Position numbers and translations under genes: made by a program. A stretch of 64,000 nt of DNA from the NCBI RefSeq assembly GCF_000967245.1, contig NZ_KQ033878.1, forward strand, positions 462,848 through 526,847, written 5' to 3'. The stretch comes from Bombilactobacillus mellis. GTDB lineage: Bacteria; Bacillota; Bacilli; Lactobacillales; Lactobacillaceae. The notes below the pieces were generated by a model. That model did no database searches. It was not told the origin of the DNA and saw only the letters and a program-made list of their open reading frames with translations. Below are positions 1-9,490 of this stretch, in pieces (the stretch's first letter is position 1; each line of letters begins with the position of its first letter).

Positions 1-34
1 GCTTGTCAACCGAAAAATTGATCTTTTTTTATTT

Positions 35-1324
35 TTAACGTGAATTTTCAACTGTTAGCTTTGAAACACCGTTAAGATAAGGAACTAATACCTCAGGAAT
101 ATCCACTGAACCGTCTGCATTTTGATAATTTTCTAAAATTGCGGCCACTGTCCGGCCCACAGCCAAGCCGGAACCATTTAAAGTATGAACTAAATGAAGT
201 TTTCCTTTTTGATCCCGATAGCGAATATGGGCGCGGCGCGCTTGAAAATCGGTACAGTTAGAACAACTGGAAATCTCGCGATAAGTGTTTTGCTGAGGCA
301 TCCAAACTTCCAAATCATAAGTTTTAGCTGAACTAAAACTAGCATCACCAGTAGATAGCGTAACTACATGATAAGGCAAGTTTAGTTTTTGTAAGATACT
401 TTCCGCATTCGCAGTTAAAGACTCTAATTCTTTCCAAGAATCTTCCGGCTTACAATATTTAACCATTTCTACTTTATTAAACTGGTGCATTCGAATTAAT
501 CCCCGAGTATCACGGCCAGCTGAACCAGCCTCTGAACGAAAACAAGGAGTTAAAGCTGTTAAATAAGCAGGCAACTGTTCTTCAGTTAAAATTTCATCAC
601 GATAGTAATTAGTTAGGGGCACTTCCGCCGTCGGAATTAAGGTTAAAGGCCGTTCTTCATCAATAACTGTGTAAACATCTTCTTTAAATTTGGGAAATTG
701 GCTCGTACCAAACATAGAATCCGCATTCACCATATAAGGTGGAATTACTTCAGTATAGCCATCTTTAGTATGCTCATCTAACATAAAGTTATAAATAGCC
801 CGTTCTAATTTAGCGCCCATACCCATATAGTAAACAAAACGACTGCCGGAAACTTTAGATGCCCGTTCAAAATCGAGAATACCCAGGTTCTCTCCAATTT
901 CCCAATGAGCCTTGGGGGTAAAAGTAAATTCCCGAGGCTGCTGCCATTTACGAACCTCAACATTATAAGATTCATCGGGCCCTATCGGCACAGAATCATC
1001 AGGAAAATTGGGCAAACGTACCAGAATATATTCGGTAGATTTTTCAATTTTGTCTAACTGCTCATCCAGTCCCTTAATTTGCTCGCCAACTTGTTTCATT
1101 GCAGCAACTTGTTCGCTAGCATCTCCTTGTTCGCGCTTGATTTGTGCAATTTGTTGAGAAGCCTTATTCCGCTGAGCTTTTAATTCTTCGCTTTGGGTTA
1201 AAAGCTGACGCCGTTTTTCATCTAATTCTAATAAATCATCCACTTGTTCCGGACCAATATTACGAGCGGCCAGCTTTTTTTTAGCCCATTCAGGGTCTTT
1301 TCTAATTAACTTAATATCTAACAT
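35..1324 (-). CDS. serS: Seryl-tRNA synthetase
   Basis: Class II aminoacyl-tRNA synthetase that charges tRNA-Ser in the cytoplasm. The 429-residue product has the expected N-terminal coiled-coil tRNA-binding arm (about residues 30-105, rich in Gln/Lys/Glu) followed by the class II core, with [21 protein letters not shown] as motif 2 and [18 protein letters not shown] as motif 3. I place the start at MLDIKL because AAGGAGG sits just upstream of that ATG; a longer open frame runs back into the T-box terminator and is not credible. Length is normal for the family. A T-box leader precedes it. Identification is firm. Confidence 0.97.
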   Translation of the reverse strand: MLDIKLIRKDPEWAKKKLAARNIGPEQVDDLLELDEKRRQLLTQSEELKAQRNKASQQIAQIKREQGDASEQVAAMKQVGEQIKGLDEQLDKIEKSTEYILVRLPNFPDDSVPIGPDESYNVEVRKWQQPREFTFTPKAHWEIGENLGILDFERASKVSGSRFVYYMGMGAKLERAIYNFMLDEHTKDGYTEVIPPYMVNADSMFGTSQFPKFKEDVYTVIDEERPLTLIPTAEVPLTNYYRDEILTEEQLPAYLTALTPCFRSEAGSAGRDTRGLIRMHQFNKVEMVKYCKPEDSWKELESLTANAESILQKLNLPYHVVTLSTGDASFSSAKTYDLEVWMPQQNTYREISSCSNCTDFQARRAHIRYRDQKGKLHLVHTLNGSGLAVGRTVAAILENYQNADGSVDIPEVLVPYLNGVSKLTVENSR

Positions 1325-1555
1325 ATTAACCTCCTTAAATAAAAAGTCGATCCATCCCCAGAAGGGACGAATCGACTTAATTCGCGGTACCACCCAAATT
1401 CAGTGTTGGTCACTGCACTTTACACCGATAACGGTGGCAACCGTATAACTTCAATTATTATCCGCTTGAAAATACTGGAAGATGAGTTATTCAGGCTTTC
1501 AGCAATTGCCTGATTCTCTGGACATAAACTCTAAAGGTAATTCATGCGTTATCTA
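1325..1555 (-). promoter_or_regulatory. T-box leader of serS
   Basis: The leader contains the conserved T-box core (minus-strand GGGTGGTACCGCG near 1384-1396). Directly after it comes an intrinsic terminator whose arms AGTCGAT and ATCGACT flank a short loop at about 1345-1378, followed by a T run. This arrangement is the standard tRNA-sensing antitermination leader of Firmicutes synthetase genes. The gene makes serine the expected specificity; I did not resolve the specifier codon. Confidence 0.9.
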
Positions 1556-1561
1556 ATGATG

Positions 1562-1590
1562 ATAATAAGCTATTTGATTAAAAAAAGCAA
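1562..1590 (-). promoter_or_regulatory. Promoter of serS T-box transcript
   Basis: Minus-strand -35 TTGCTT and -10 TATTAT are separated by 17 nt and placed immediately upstream of the T-box leader. This is a by-eye match to a sigma-A promoter. Confidence 0.55.
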
Positions 1591-1597
1591 ATAGAAA

Positions 1598-1630
1598 TAA
1601 AAAAGACTTAGAAAAAATGTTTCTAAGTCT
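1598..1630 (-). terminator. Intrinsic terminator ending the WxL locus
   Basis: Perfect 10-bp arms (AGACTTAGAA at 1604-1613 and its complement at 1621-1630) are followed on the minus strand by a run of T. It lies just after the last WxL gene and separates the locus from serS. Confidence 0.9.
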
Positions 1631-1648
1631 GTTAATAATTTCAACTTA

Positions 1649-2521
1649 TTAAGTAACAGGGACAGTGCTTAAGGTCCAAGTTAATTTGGCAATATAATCA
1701 CCAGTTAACTGTGATCCTAAACTTGGAGTCTCTAAGTCCACATCCTTCTCACTATTAAATGCTAATCCCCAAATACTTTTACCTTGAATAGACTTACTCT
1801 GAGCGCTCCAAATTGTTGTACCAGGTTGTTCGGGAACAATTGAAATACTTTTAGTATCTGAATCTGTTCCTACTATGTTATTAGTCGGTGCCCCGGGATA
1901 ACCATTAGTTGCAGCCTTTAAATCAAATTGCTTATTTTTAATAGCATCTTCAGTAATAGGTCCTTTAAAATTACCGTGTACTAAGCGAGCACTATTAAAC
2001 CACATATAATCGATAGGCTGAATAGTAGGCTTGTCAGAATCACCATAAGGATGATCCGGAGTTTTAAGTTTAAAGTCAGACACCTGAGCCGTTAGAGTCC
2101 ACCCACTTTTAGCAGGAATTAGGGCCCCTGTATTATCTCGGGGACTACGAAAATCGCCCACAACAATACTATCATCTTTATAATCATCTTGTTTATTGGC
2201 GCTGTTAGAAGATTCAGATTTATTTGGAACTAACTTCCAGAATTGATCAACCTGCACAATACGAGTACCAAAATTAAAATTAGGAGCGCTTATTAGCCAC
2301 AAATCACCATCTTCAAAGCCAATACCAGCCTGTGATTGCCCAGTGGCTGAACCAGTATTATTCTGATTCTGAGAAACAGCAGCAGAGTTAATAATAGTAC
2401 TGGAGTCCACCCCACTCAAAGCAGCACTAGGAGCAGCAGCCATAACCGATGTCGATAAACCAAATGTTGAACAAGTCAGTGCACCTAAAGCTACAACCTG
2501 GGTTAATTTTTGTTTTGACAA
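1649..2521 (-). CDS. WxL-domain surface protein (locus copy 1)
   Basis: Secreted 290-residue protein. The Sec signal peptide is about residues 1-29 and ends in SVMAAAP. The mature part carries the motif SAPNFNFG shared by all WxL proteins here, then the two WxL motifs: GWTLTAQVSDF near residue 140 and LTWTLSTVP at the very C terminus. WxL domains attach non-covalently to the peptidoglycan of low-GC Gram-positives. It follows its DUF916 partner by only 24 nt and is the last gene before a terminator. The ligand or surface role cannot be read from sequence. Confidence 0.9.
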   Translation of the reverse strand: MSKQKLTQVVALGALTCSTFGLSTSVMAAAPSAALSGVDSSTIINSAAVSQNQNNTGSATGQSQAGIGFEDGDLWLISAPNFNFGTRIVQVDQFWKLVPNKSESSNSANKQDDYKDDSIVVGDFRSPRDNTGALIPAKSGWTLTAQVSDFKLKTPDHPYGDSDKPTIQPIDYMWFNSARLVHGNFKGPITEDAIKNKQFDLKAATNGYPGAPTNNIVGTDSDTKSISIVPEQPGTTIWSAQSKSIQGKSIWGLAFNSEKDVDLETPSLGSQLTGDYIAKLTWTLSTVPVT

Positions 2522-2545
2522 AATATCTCCTCCAGTCTTCTCTTA

Positions 2546-3598
2546 CTACTGCTTGTTTTGTATCTGATTTTGTCCTCGTTTATAGAACCAATAGAACAAG
2601 AGACCAATCAATAATAAGATTATTATCACAATTATTAGAATAAGAGGCCAATAATTCTTATGATAGTCAGGATTTTGCCGATTCAAACGATTGGCATCTT
2701 TAGGAGAAATAGTGAAATTCTTTACAAAATACCAACTACGTTCCGGAGTACGTACCCGTACCCGAGCCTGATAATTACCTGCCTGCATCCGCTTAGTTCC
2801 CCAACTAACAGGAAAATCAAAATTGGAATTAGGTGCAAAGCTCATTTGCTTTTTCTTGTTTTGCACTACAAGCTCATTACTATGACGCCGATAAATACGC
2901 GCATGAACCTGCATTTTTCCATCTTTAATATATTTAGGTTGAAAATTCTGTAAATTCAAAAACACTGCAGGATCTACTCTCAACAAGCCTAACCTAATAC
3001 TGTGCAAACGCAAATTCGGCTGTGCCTGAGAAATGTCGCCAACATTCATTAAGATACCTACAGAATAAGAATATAAATTAGTAATTGCTACTTTACGATT
3101 CTTTTTAGCATTGTCCTTTTTTAAATTTTTATTAACCGTCGGTGAATAAACATAAAAACTTCCCAACATGACCCCATTGAATTTTCCCTGGGGAATCTGC
3201 AAGTTTTGATTGACGACCTGACTTTGTTTAGGCTGTAATTTTACAGTTTGCTTAGTAGGCCCAATTTTAGTCCAATCATATTTTAAACTGGAATCTCTTT
3301 TTTTAGTCACATTGGCATAATTAATTTGACCTGAATTATCGGTTCCAGCAACCGTCGGTATTATAACAATTTTTATGGCCTTATTATAATTATTAGTTAA
3401 CTTTAATTTTAAAGGGTGACTTTGCCCTGGTTGAAGATTCAAACTAAAATAATCTGCCTGATTACCAATTTCATTATCGACTGGTTCCACAGAAAAACCG
3501 GCCGCGCCACTGATTGCGGCTTGTGCCGGTTTTGTAAATGTAAACCAAGCGAAAATACTAGCCATTATTAGAATAAAATATTGCCATCTCTTCTGCAC
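2546..3598 (-). CDS. DUF916/DUF3324 WxL-interacting membrane protein (copy 1)
   Basis: 350-residue type I membrane protein. It has a signal peptide (residues 1-28, ending AQAA), then a DUF916-type peptidoglycan-binding domain with the characteristic GKFNGVMLGSFYVY segment near 135-150, then a DUF3324-type host-binding domain ending in FTISPKDANRLN, one transmembrane helix near 318-338 and a short basic cytoplasmic tail. Such WxLIP proteins are thought to scaffold WxL proteins at the cell surface. It is paired with the WxL gene immediately downstream and probably translated from the same mRNA. Confidence 0.9.
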   Translation of the reverse strand: MQKRWQYFILIMASIFAWFTFTKPAQAAISGAAGFSVEPVDNEIGNQADYFSLNLQPGQSHPLKLKLTNNYNKAIKIVIIPTVAGTDNSGQINYANVTKKRDSSLKYDWTKIGPTKQTVKLQPKQSQVVNQNLQIPQGKFNGVMLGSFYVYSPTVNKNLKKDNAKKNRKVAITNLYSYSVGILMNVGDISQAQPNLRLHSIRLGLLRVDPAVFLNLQNFQPKYIKDGKMQVHARIYRRHSNELVVQNKKKQMSFAPNSNFDFPVSWGTKRMQAGNYQARVRVRTPERSWYFVKNFTISPKDANRLNRQNPDYHKNYWPLILIIVIIILLLIGLLFYWFYKRGQNQIQNKQ

Positions 3599-3636
3599 AA
3601 GCTTATCTCCTCTATCTTAGTATTACTCACTAGGTA

Positions 3637-4518
3637 CTAGTGAAGAGGAGAAGCTGATAACGTCCAAGTTATAGTAGAAACATACTTTGTATTAGGCACA
3701 ATCTTAGCGATACCAGCAGTTGTAGAGCCAGGTAAGACCACAAATTCTGCACTCGCATTATCTTTAAAATTGATTGCTGTCGGTCCAGGAGTCTTACTAG
3801 ACTTTGATTGTGCAATCATGCCAGCATTGTTCAAAATATCAGTAGCTGAAGTAGCAAGGTCCAAACCAACTGTACTAGGGTCAATACTATTAGTTCCAGG
3901 CTTATATATTTTGTCTGGTTGATCTTTTACATTTTGACTTTCTGGAACATTATATGTCAACTTATCCGATCCCGTTCCATTAGTACCTCTATCATTTATT
4001 AAAACTTGAACATCCCCAGTAGTTAAATCTTTTACCGTCTCAGTTTCACTATTCTCTGGTGTAAAATTGCCTGCTTCAGCAGTTAAGGTCCAGTTATACG
4101 ACTTACCATCCCCAGCCTTTGCCGAACCATCTGTTGAAGTGTAGCGGTTATCTACAATAACAGCCATCCGATTACTTTCTTCACTATTAGTAGAAACATC
4201 AATCATCTTATAAGTGTTAGCAGCAATTTTATTATCCATACTAAAATCAAAGTTAGGAACTTGATAAAGAATCAAATCACCAGATTTAAAACCAATTCCA
4301 GCATAAGACTTACCTGTAATCACCCCACTACCATTAGCATCAGACACAGCCGCACTGTTAATAATTTGTGAACCAGAATAATCCGAAACTCCAGCAACAT
4401 CTTTTAAAGCTGATGTTGGTTGTTCCTCATCAGCACTAACACTCTGCACTAGAAATGGTGCTACAACTCCCACCAATGCCAAAGCACTGGCGGCTTTACT
4501 TAAACCCTTAATAGACAT
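3637..4518 (-). CDS. WxL-domain surface protein (locus copy 2)
   Basis: 293-residue secreted protein with a signal peptide ending near residue 29 (SVSADEE). It has the conserved VPNFDFS motif near residue 90 and WxL motifs NWTLTAEAGNF and ITWTLSASP (C terminus). The N-terminal stretch SGSQIINSAAVSDANGSG closely resembles copy 1 (SSTIINSAAVSQNQNNTG), so the two look like a recent duplication. An AAAGAGGGGG ribosome binding site precedes the ATG. A 78-nt gap from the upstream partner gene holds a TATAAT-like box, so an internal promoter is possible. Confidence 0.9.
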   Translation of the reverse strand: MSIKGLSKAASALALVGVVAPFLVQSVSADEEQPTSALKDVAGVSDYSGSQIINSAAVSDANGSGVITGKSYAGIGFKSGDLILYQVPNFDFSMDNKIAANTYKMIDVSTNSEESNRMAVIVDNRYTSTDGSAKAGDGKSYNWTLTAEAGNFTPENSETETVKDLTTGDVQVLINDRGTNGTGSDKLTYNVPESQNVKDQPDKIYKPGTNSIDPSTVGLDLATSATDILNNAGMIAQSKSSKTPGPTAINFKDNASAEFVVLPGSTTAGIAKIVPNTKYVSTITWTLSASPLH

Positions 4519-4596
4519 ATTGAAATCCCCCTCTTTAGTTTTTCTTAGATTTCAGTTTTATTATAGAACAATATAAAAAATAAAGAAAGCTAAATA

Positions 4597-5616
4597 TTAC
4601 TTTTTCTTAATAATTTTCTGGTAACCCTGATTTTTTGCATACCAGAAAATCCCCCAGAAAAATAATCCTAAGGCTACAAGCGCAATACAAATGATAAAAA
4701 TAATCAAGGGCCAACGATTAGGTTGCAAATCGCGATTTTGGCGATTTAATTGTAGAGCTTGGCGGTTACTAATCGTCAAATGTCTTTGAAAATGCCAGAG
4801 TTGATCACCAATTTTGACTTGGGCTTTAAATAGATAAGTATCAGCTTGGACAGGATGATTTCCCCATACAATAGTTAAAGGCACAATTGCATTGGCTGCC
4901 AAAGCTGCCTGGGGTAAGTGCAAGCTGGCCACTTTTTTACCATGGCTATCCTGCAGCTGAGCTGAGTAACTCACCGCTCCGTTACCATAATAAATAGGTG
5001 CTTGATTATGGATTTCACCAACAATTGTTACTTGACCTCCTTGTGCTTGTATATAAACCTTGCCTAAACGTAAATGTGGTTTTACATCCTCATAATTTCC
5101 GACGTTTAATAAAACGCCATAAGCCTGCTGAATTTGATTAGGAAAACGAGTATGCCGCTGAAGCTTTACAACTGGTTGAACAATGATCGAACCGGAAATT
5201 GACCCCTGATAATTCGGTGCCTGCAAAGTGACTGAAATTTTTTTGATTTTTTGAGCTGGGATACTAACTGTTCGAGGCGAAAAACCCAAATTCCGCAAAT
5301 GATACTGCCAAGAAGAATCCATCCGCTGTTTAGTATTATCACCTAAAACAATCTGCCCGCTATTATCATTTTTAGCGACTCCGGGGCCTACTTTAATACT
5401 TACTTTTTTATTACTTATATTATGTAACCAAATTACAAAATGAATCTTCTGTTGGGGTTGAACATCCATATTAACTACACCATTAGACTTGTTAGCAGCC
5501 GGCAATTGCAACTGAACAGTCACAGGCATCTCAGCAGCATGAGTAGTCCAACAATTAAAAAAAATACACCAACCACCAACTATGATTAGTGTAATTAAAA
5601 AACGTGACTTTTTCAT
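4597..5616 (-). CDS. DUF916/DUF3324 WxL-interacting membrane protein (copy 2)
   Basis: 339-residue membrane-anchored partner protein. The signal peptide covers residues 1-27. The DUF916-type domain contains NDNSGQIVLGDNTKQRMDSSWQY and the PNYQGSISGSIIV segment, where most relatives have a GG-type turn. The DUF3324-type domain ends LTISNRQALQLN, followed by one transmembrane helix (about 306-328) and a Lys-rich tail. It lies between two WxL genes, in line with the alternating layout of the locus. Confidence 0.88.
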   Translation of the reverse strand: MKKSRFLITLIIVGGWCIFFNCWTTHAAEMPVTVQLQLPAANKSNGVVNMDVQPQQKIHFVIWLHNISNKKVSIKVGPGVAKNDNSGQIVLGDNTKQRMDSSWQYHLRNLGFSPRTVSIPAQKIKKISVTLQAPNYQGSISGSIIVQPVVKLQRHTRFPNQIQQAYGVLLNVGNYEDVKPHLRLGKVYIQAQGGQVTIVGEIHNQAPIYYGNGAVSYSAQLQDSHGKKVASLHLPQAALAANAIVPLTIVWGNHPVQADTYLFKAQVKIGDQLWHFQRHLTISNRQALQLNRQNRDLQPNRWPLIIFIICIALVALGLFFWGIFWYAKNQGYQKIIKKK

Positions 5617-5634
5617 AAAAAACCTCGTTTATCA

Positions 5635-6387
5635 TTAATTCGTAACATTTAAAGTCCAAGTAATAGGTGCTACATATTTATCAGCCGTATAAGGTTGGTT
5701 ATCCAGATCTAAATTTAAATTGGCAGAATTCGGACGAACAAAGGTGACCATCACACCTAAACTATCTTTCTTATTATTTGAATTATTCAAATTACGTTGC
5801 AATATTACTTTTGACGTTCCTGTACTAATGTTTGCCCCTTGGTCAAACATCTGTAAACCATCTATAGCAGAACTTGCAGCAGGATCGTAATTAGAACTTT
5901 CTTCTAAAGTAGCCGTTTTCAAAAATGCTCCACCATTAAGCTCATTATTAAAGCTAATTGAAACATCATCAGAATTAATTTGCGAATTGTTGACATTATT
6001 TTCCCCTAATGAAGCAGTAACGGTCCAATTTAAATGACCGTTTTCATCCTTAATAATGAGCACACGCTTATCTGCAGTCGAATCTATTAATTGGAACTTA
6101 CTTTTTCCTTCATTTCTTTTATGATACCCAAAGTCAAAATTGGGCACTTTATATAGAGTTATTGGATTAGTCAATAACTGATCGCCATAACCGATTCCGG
6201 CATAGGATGTACCAGCTGAACTACTACTACCAGCCGACTGATAGCCATCCTCCATACCTGCGGTAACTCCCGAAACATTAGTTAAAGCATGATCATCATC
6301 GGCTGCTACAGCTGGTTTAGCGAAACACGGGGCTATGATCAAAATCGATGAACCAGCTAGTAATGATAATTTGTTTCGTAAACGCAC
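5635..6387 (-). CDS. WxL-domain surface protein (locus copy 3)
   Basis: 250-residue secreted protein with a signal peptide ending PAVAADD. The VPNFDFG motif is near residue 85; the first WxL motif is WTV (NWTVTASLGEN) and the second is canonical (ITWTLNVTN at the C terminus). A serine-rich stretch, SAGSSSSAGTS, precedes the shared YAGIG(Y/F) segment also seen in copies 1 and 2. Its stop lies 18 nt from the next partner gene, which suggests co-transcription. Confidence 0.88.
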   Translation of the reverse strand: MRLRNKLSLLAGSSILIIAPCFAKPAVAADDDHALTNVSGVTAGMEDGYQSAGSSSSAGTSYAGIGYGDQLLTNPITLYKVPNFDFGYHKRNEGKSKFQLIDSTADKRVLIIKDENGHLNWTVTASLGENNVNNSQINSDDVSISFNNELNGGAFLKTATLEESSNYDPAASSAIDGLQMFDQGANISTGTSKVILQRNLNNSNNKKDSLGVMVTFVRPNSANLNLDLDNQPYTADKYVAPITWTLNVTN

Positions 6388-6449
6388 ACATATCCCTCCC
6401 CCTGATACTCACGTTTTCATTTTAAGGCATAAGCTCTTAAAAGTAAATC

Positions 6450-7487
6450 CTAATCCTTCCTTTTTTGCCACAAGCCATAATGATAAACTAAAAAAGTCAG
6501 TAATATTAAAAGGCATACCGTAATGATTGCTATCACAATAAATATTACTTGATAATCGCGTGGTTTTTCAGGTAAATAACGATTCAATTCTTGAACCTGC
6601 TTATCGGATAAAATAAGGGTTCGTTTAAATTCATAGTGCATCCGCGGATTGGTAAAAGTATATTTTAAATAATATTTTCCTGCCAAAAGCGGACCCTTCT
6701 GCCAAGGAAATAACCAATCAACTTGAGAATTAGCCGCTAAATCAATATTATTCATTGTCTTAGTAAAATTCAATGCGTGATTTTTCGGATTAGTAACTTG
6801 TAATTTTAAGCGTCCTTTAGAAAAGGGATAGGCAGTTAAATTCTTGACTGGAGTAATTAAAAGCGGTTGTTGATTTTGTAAACGTAGTCGGGGTGCTCCA
6901 ACATTCAAATGAACTTTTAATTTAGTCATAGATTGCTGTAAATATAGTCCATAACTGATTGCTGCTGTTGATAAAAAAGCTGATTGATTTTTGCCCTGAT
7001 TTTGTAAACTGTCCTTTTGCTTTTGTAAATCAGTCTGAGAGCGAAACAACAACCCGCCCATCAAAATTCCTCGAATTCCGGCGGCAGGAACATGAAGATT
7101 CATCGTTTCCGTGACCCGCTGCTGCGGCTGTAAAGTAAGAGTCTTACCAGTAGTCAGCTTGCGAAAATCATATTGAGCATGCGGACCCGGTTGAGCGTTG
7201 GGCTCATCCAAATTTAGCTGTAGTTGAGAATTAGTTTGGACAATAACTGGTATAACTTCAATTACATTAGTTGAAGACAAAAAATTAGCTATTTGAAAAG
7301 TTATTTGATAATCATGATCGGGCTGAACTTTCAAATACCAACCCTGATTTATAGAACCCATCTGTTCGGGAGATGCCTGTGGAATAACTGTAAAAGTGCT
7401 GCCGGCAGCCTTGACTGAAAGTGTAAATACTCCCAAGCAAAAACAGAAATCTAAACAAATTGCAACAAACTTTTTCCAAAATTTCAT
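6450..7487 (-). CDS. DUF916/DUF3324 WxL-interacting membrane protein (copy 3)
   Basis: 345-residue protein with a signal peptide (residues 1-27), a DUF916-type domain with the IRGILMGGLLFR segment, a DUF3324-type domain ending LILSDKQVQELN, a transmembrane helix near 313-336 and a short tail ending GLWQKRKD. The domain order is the same as its paralogues, but it is among the more diverged by eye. It precedes WxL copy 3, its likely partner. Confidence 0.88.
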   Translation of the reverse strand: MKFWKKFVAICLDFCFCLGVFTLSVKAAGSTFTVIPQASPEQMGSINQGWYLKVQPDHDYQITFQIANFLSSTNVIEVIPVIVQTNSQLQLNLDEPNAQPGPHAQYDFRKLTTGKTLTLQPQQRVTETMNLHVPAAGIRGILMGGLLFRSQTDLQKQKDSLQNQGKNQSAFLSTAAISYGLYLQQSMTKLKVHLNVGAPRLRLQNQQPLLITPVKNLTAYPFSKGRLKLQVTNPKNHALNFTKTMNNIDLAANSQVDWLFPWQKGPLLAGKYYLKYTFTNPRMHYEFKRTLILSDKQVQELNRYLPEKPRDYQVIFIVIAIITVCLLILLTFLVYHYGLWQKRKD

Positions 7488-7577
7488 AGACTACTCCGTT
7501 ATTAAAATCAAACTATACAAAATAAGAGTAGCACTACTAGCTACCCTTTAATCCATTATTAAAATGCAAAGTAAATA

Positions 7578-8375
7578 TTAAGAACCAGTATCAGGTGTCA
7601 TTGCAACGGTCCATTGGAGCGGAAAAATCAAATTTAGATGCTGATACTTAGTTGTTGATTCTGAAGTTGAAGGACTAGTAGAAAAATAATTTTTTAATTT
7701 ATCTAACTGATCTGTATCAGTTATCCAAAACGTGGCACTTTTAGCATTATTAAAATTTACACCTGATTCTCCCTGAGAACCCTCTTTTACTGAAAAAACA
7801 TTAGTTGCACTACTACTAGAAGTATGATCCCCAATATATAACGGTATGTTTCCTCCTGCAGTTGCATCCGTGTATTGACTCCAATAACTAGGAATTTCCT
7901 TATAAGAATCATAAATAATCTTTCCAGCTGTTAGGTACTCACTGTTAAGCGTCAAGGTACCTATTGATTTTTGTTCTGCTGATGATGAAGTTGATTCAGA
8001 AGTACCTACACTTCTATCACTATCAGGATCATATAAATAACCTTTACCACATTGAACACTTACAGAAAAACCAACGGCCGCATCTGGTGAATTAACAATT
8101 AGACTACGTTGGTTAGCCTGACCATGTTTTAGGCTAACACCACTACTTGCAGCAGAAATTAAAGAATTATCCTTACCAAAATCAAAGTTAGGCATTCTAT
8201 CAATAAAAAGACCAGCTTGCGTAAATGTCACGGTAACATTAGTAGAAGCACTCGTTGTTCCCGAAAGAGCCCCACTATCATCAGCCCAAACAGTCTGAAC
8301 GCTTTGTGTTGCCATTAGTGCTGAACATAAAGTTGCACCTAAACAATATGAAAGTTTCCTACCCCAATTTTTCAC
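7578..8375 (-). CDS. Divergent WxL-domain surface protein (locus copy 4)
   Basis: 265-residue secreted protein with a signal peptide ending TVWADDS and the conserved MPNFDFG motif. The WxL motifs are degenerate: the first position reads GFSVSVQCG, with Phe in place of Trp, and the C-terminal one reads QWTVAMTP (WxV). A lone Cys follows the first motif. It also has a long Ser/Thr-rich insertion (TSESTSSSAEQ). Its overall plan and its position after a DUF916 gene still make it a WxL-family member. Cell-wall binding could be altered. Confidence 0.8.
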   Translation of the reverse strand: MKNWGRKLSYCLGATLCSALMATQSVQTVWADDSGALSGTTSASTNVTVTFTQAGLFIDRMPNFDFGKDNSLISAASSGVSLKHGQANQRSLIVNSPDAAVGFSVSVQCGKGYLYDPDSDRSVGTSESTSSSAEQKSIGTLTLNSEYLTAGKIIYDSYKEIPSYWSQYTDATAGGNIPLYIGDHTSSSSATNVFSVKEGSQGESGVNFNNAKSATFWITDTDQLDKLKNYFSTSPSTSESTTKYQHLNLIFPLQWTVAMTPDTGS

Positions 8376-8438
8376 AATCTACACCTCCTTTTCATTATAA
8401 CAATTAATCTCCCAAACGTCTAATTAATTGTCAAAAAA

Positions 8439-9476
8439 TTAATTATGTTTGCTTCCCTGCAAATACACCCACAATAAATATCCAATAACCAGTACAACGC
8501 CTAAAACAACAATCAACAAGATCCAAGTTAGAATTGGCCAATTACGGGCTGAGCTTTCTTTTGACAGAGTATTTTCTTGACTTTTAGTAATTGTAAATTT
8601 TCGAGTAAAGTTCTGCTCCCAGCCAGGCTTTTCTTTTACATTAAGATGCAAAACATAAGTGCCTGCAGTCAGCTTTTTGTAAGGCACAAAAACCTGCCAC
8701 GTAGAATTAGGGGCCATTTGCATATTATTGAGCTGCCGAAGAGGCATATTTTTAGTTTTCGGAGTAATACGGACTCGTAATTTCATCTTACTTAAATTAA
8801 TAGGTTGGGCATTACGTAACTCAAAATTGAGCCCCGATTGCATATTTCGTGATTGAGACCGAACATTGGGTCCTAAAGTTAGATGAGGATTAACGGTATG
8901 AGTTTGCGAACGTAAGACGACCCCCGTTACATAACGAATACGATTTTGAATAGTTAAATTTTTCTTTTTCGAATTACCTACTGCTGCTGAAGCCGTGATC
9001 CCACCTAAAATGATACCCTGAAAACTAGTCTTAGGAGCTTGATAAGTAAACTTAACTGTCCGTGATTGCTGCGGATCTATTACTATATTTTTATGCCGTT
9101 TTCCCTGCACTAAATCACTGAGTGCCGGCTGTTGAGCTTTATAAAGATGAACGTAAGATTTATCATAACTAATGATCCCATTCTGCGACGTATAGGCATT
9201 GTTAATATTGAGATCAACTTTTAATTTTTTGGTGCCCAAGTTGGTCACAACCATTTTCAGAGTTTGTTTTTGTTGAGGATGGACTTGTAAATCATAATAG
9301 GTTAATTTTTTATCTGTTTGATTATGTGGAATAACGGCCTTGACTGTAAAAGAACGTGCTGGTTGATTATTGTTATCTTTATTAGCGGCTACAGTTGGTA
9401 GAAACCAAGTAGTTAAGAAAAGACAGCCAGTAATTACTACAACCAAAGCACTCACAAATTTAATCCTTTTCATCAA
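8439..9476 (-). CDS. DUF916/DUF3324 WxL-interacting membrane protein (copy 4)
   Basis: 345-residue protein with a signal peptide (about 1-30), a DUF916-type domain with TSFQGIILGGITAS, a DUF3324-type domain ending FTITKSQENTLS, a transmembrane helix near 314-337 and a short tail. The start is the second ATG-proximal option: an MMKR start with GGAGG upstream. It is 14 nt from the preceding partner gene and 63 nt from WxL copy 4; the latter gap holds a 9-bp inverted repeat (ACAATTAAT and its complement). Confidence 0.88.
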   Translation of the reverse strand: MMKRIKFVSALVVVITGCLFLTTWFLPTVAANKDNNNQPARSFTVKAVIPHNQTDKKLTYYDLQVHPQQKQTLKMVVTNLGTKKLKVDLNINNAYTSQNGIISYDKSYVHLYKAQQPALSDLVQGKRHKNIVIDPQQSRTVKFTYQAPKTSFQGIILGGITASAAVGNSKKKNLTIQNRIRYVTGVVLRSQTHTVNPHLTLGPNVRSQSRNMQSGLNFELRNAQPINLSKMKLRVRITPKTKNMPLRQLNNMQMAPNSTWQVFVPYKKLTAGTYVLHLNVKEKPGWEQNFTRKFTITKSQENTLSKESSARNWPILTWILLIVVLGVVLVIGYLLWVYLQGSKHN

Positions 9477-9490
9477 TAAACCTCCTAAGA

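Noticed and set aside
2449-2953. Plus-strand frames opposite the WxL and DUF916 genes
   Set aside because: They are antisense shadows of well-supported minus-strand genes and have no start signals.
8377-8430. Internal promoter TTGACA...TATAAT before WxL copy 4
   Set aside because: The two boxes are 29 nt apart, and the TATAAT would place the start site on the ribosome binding site.
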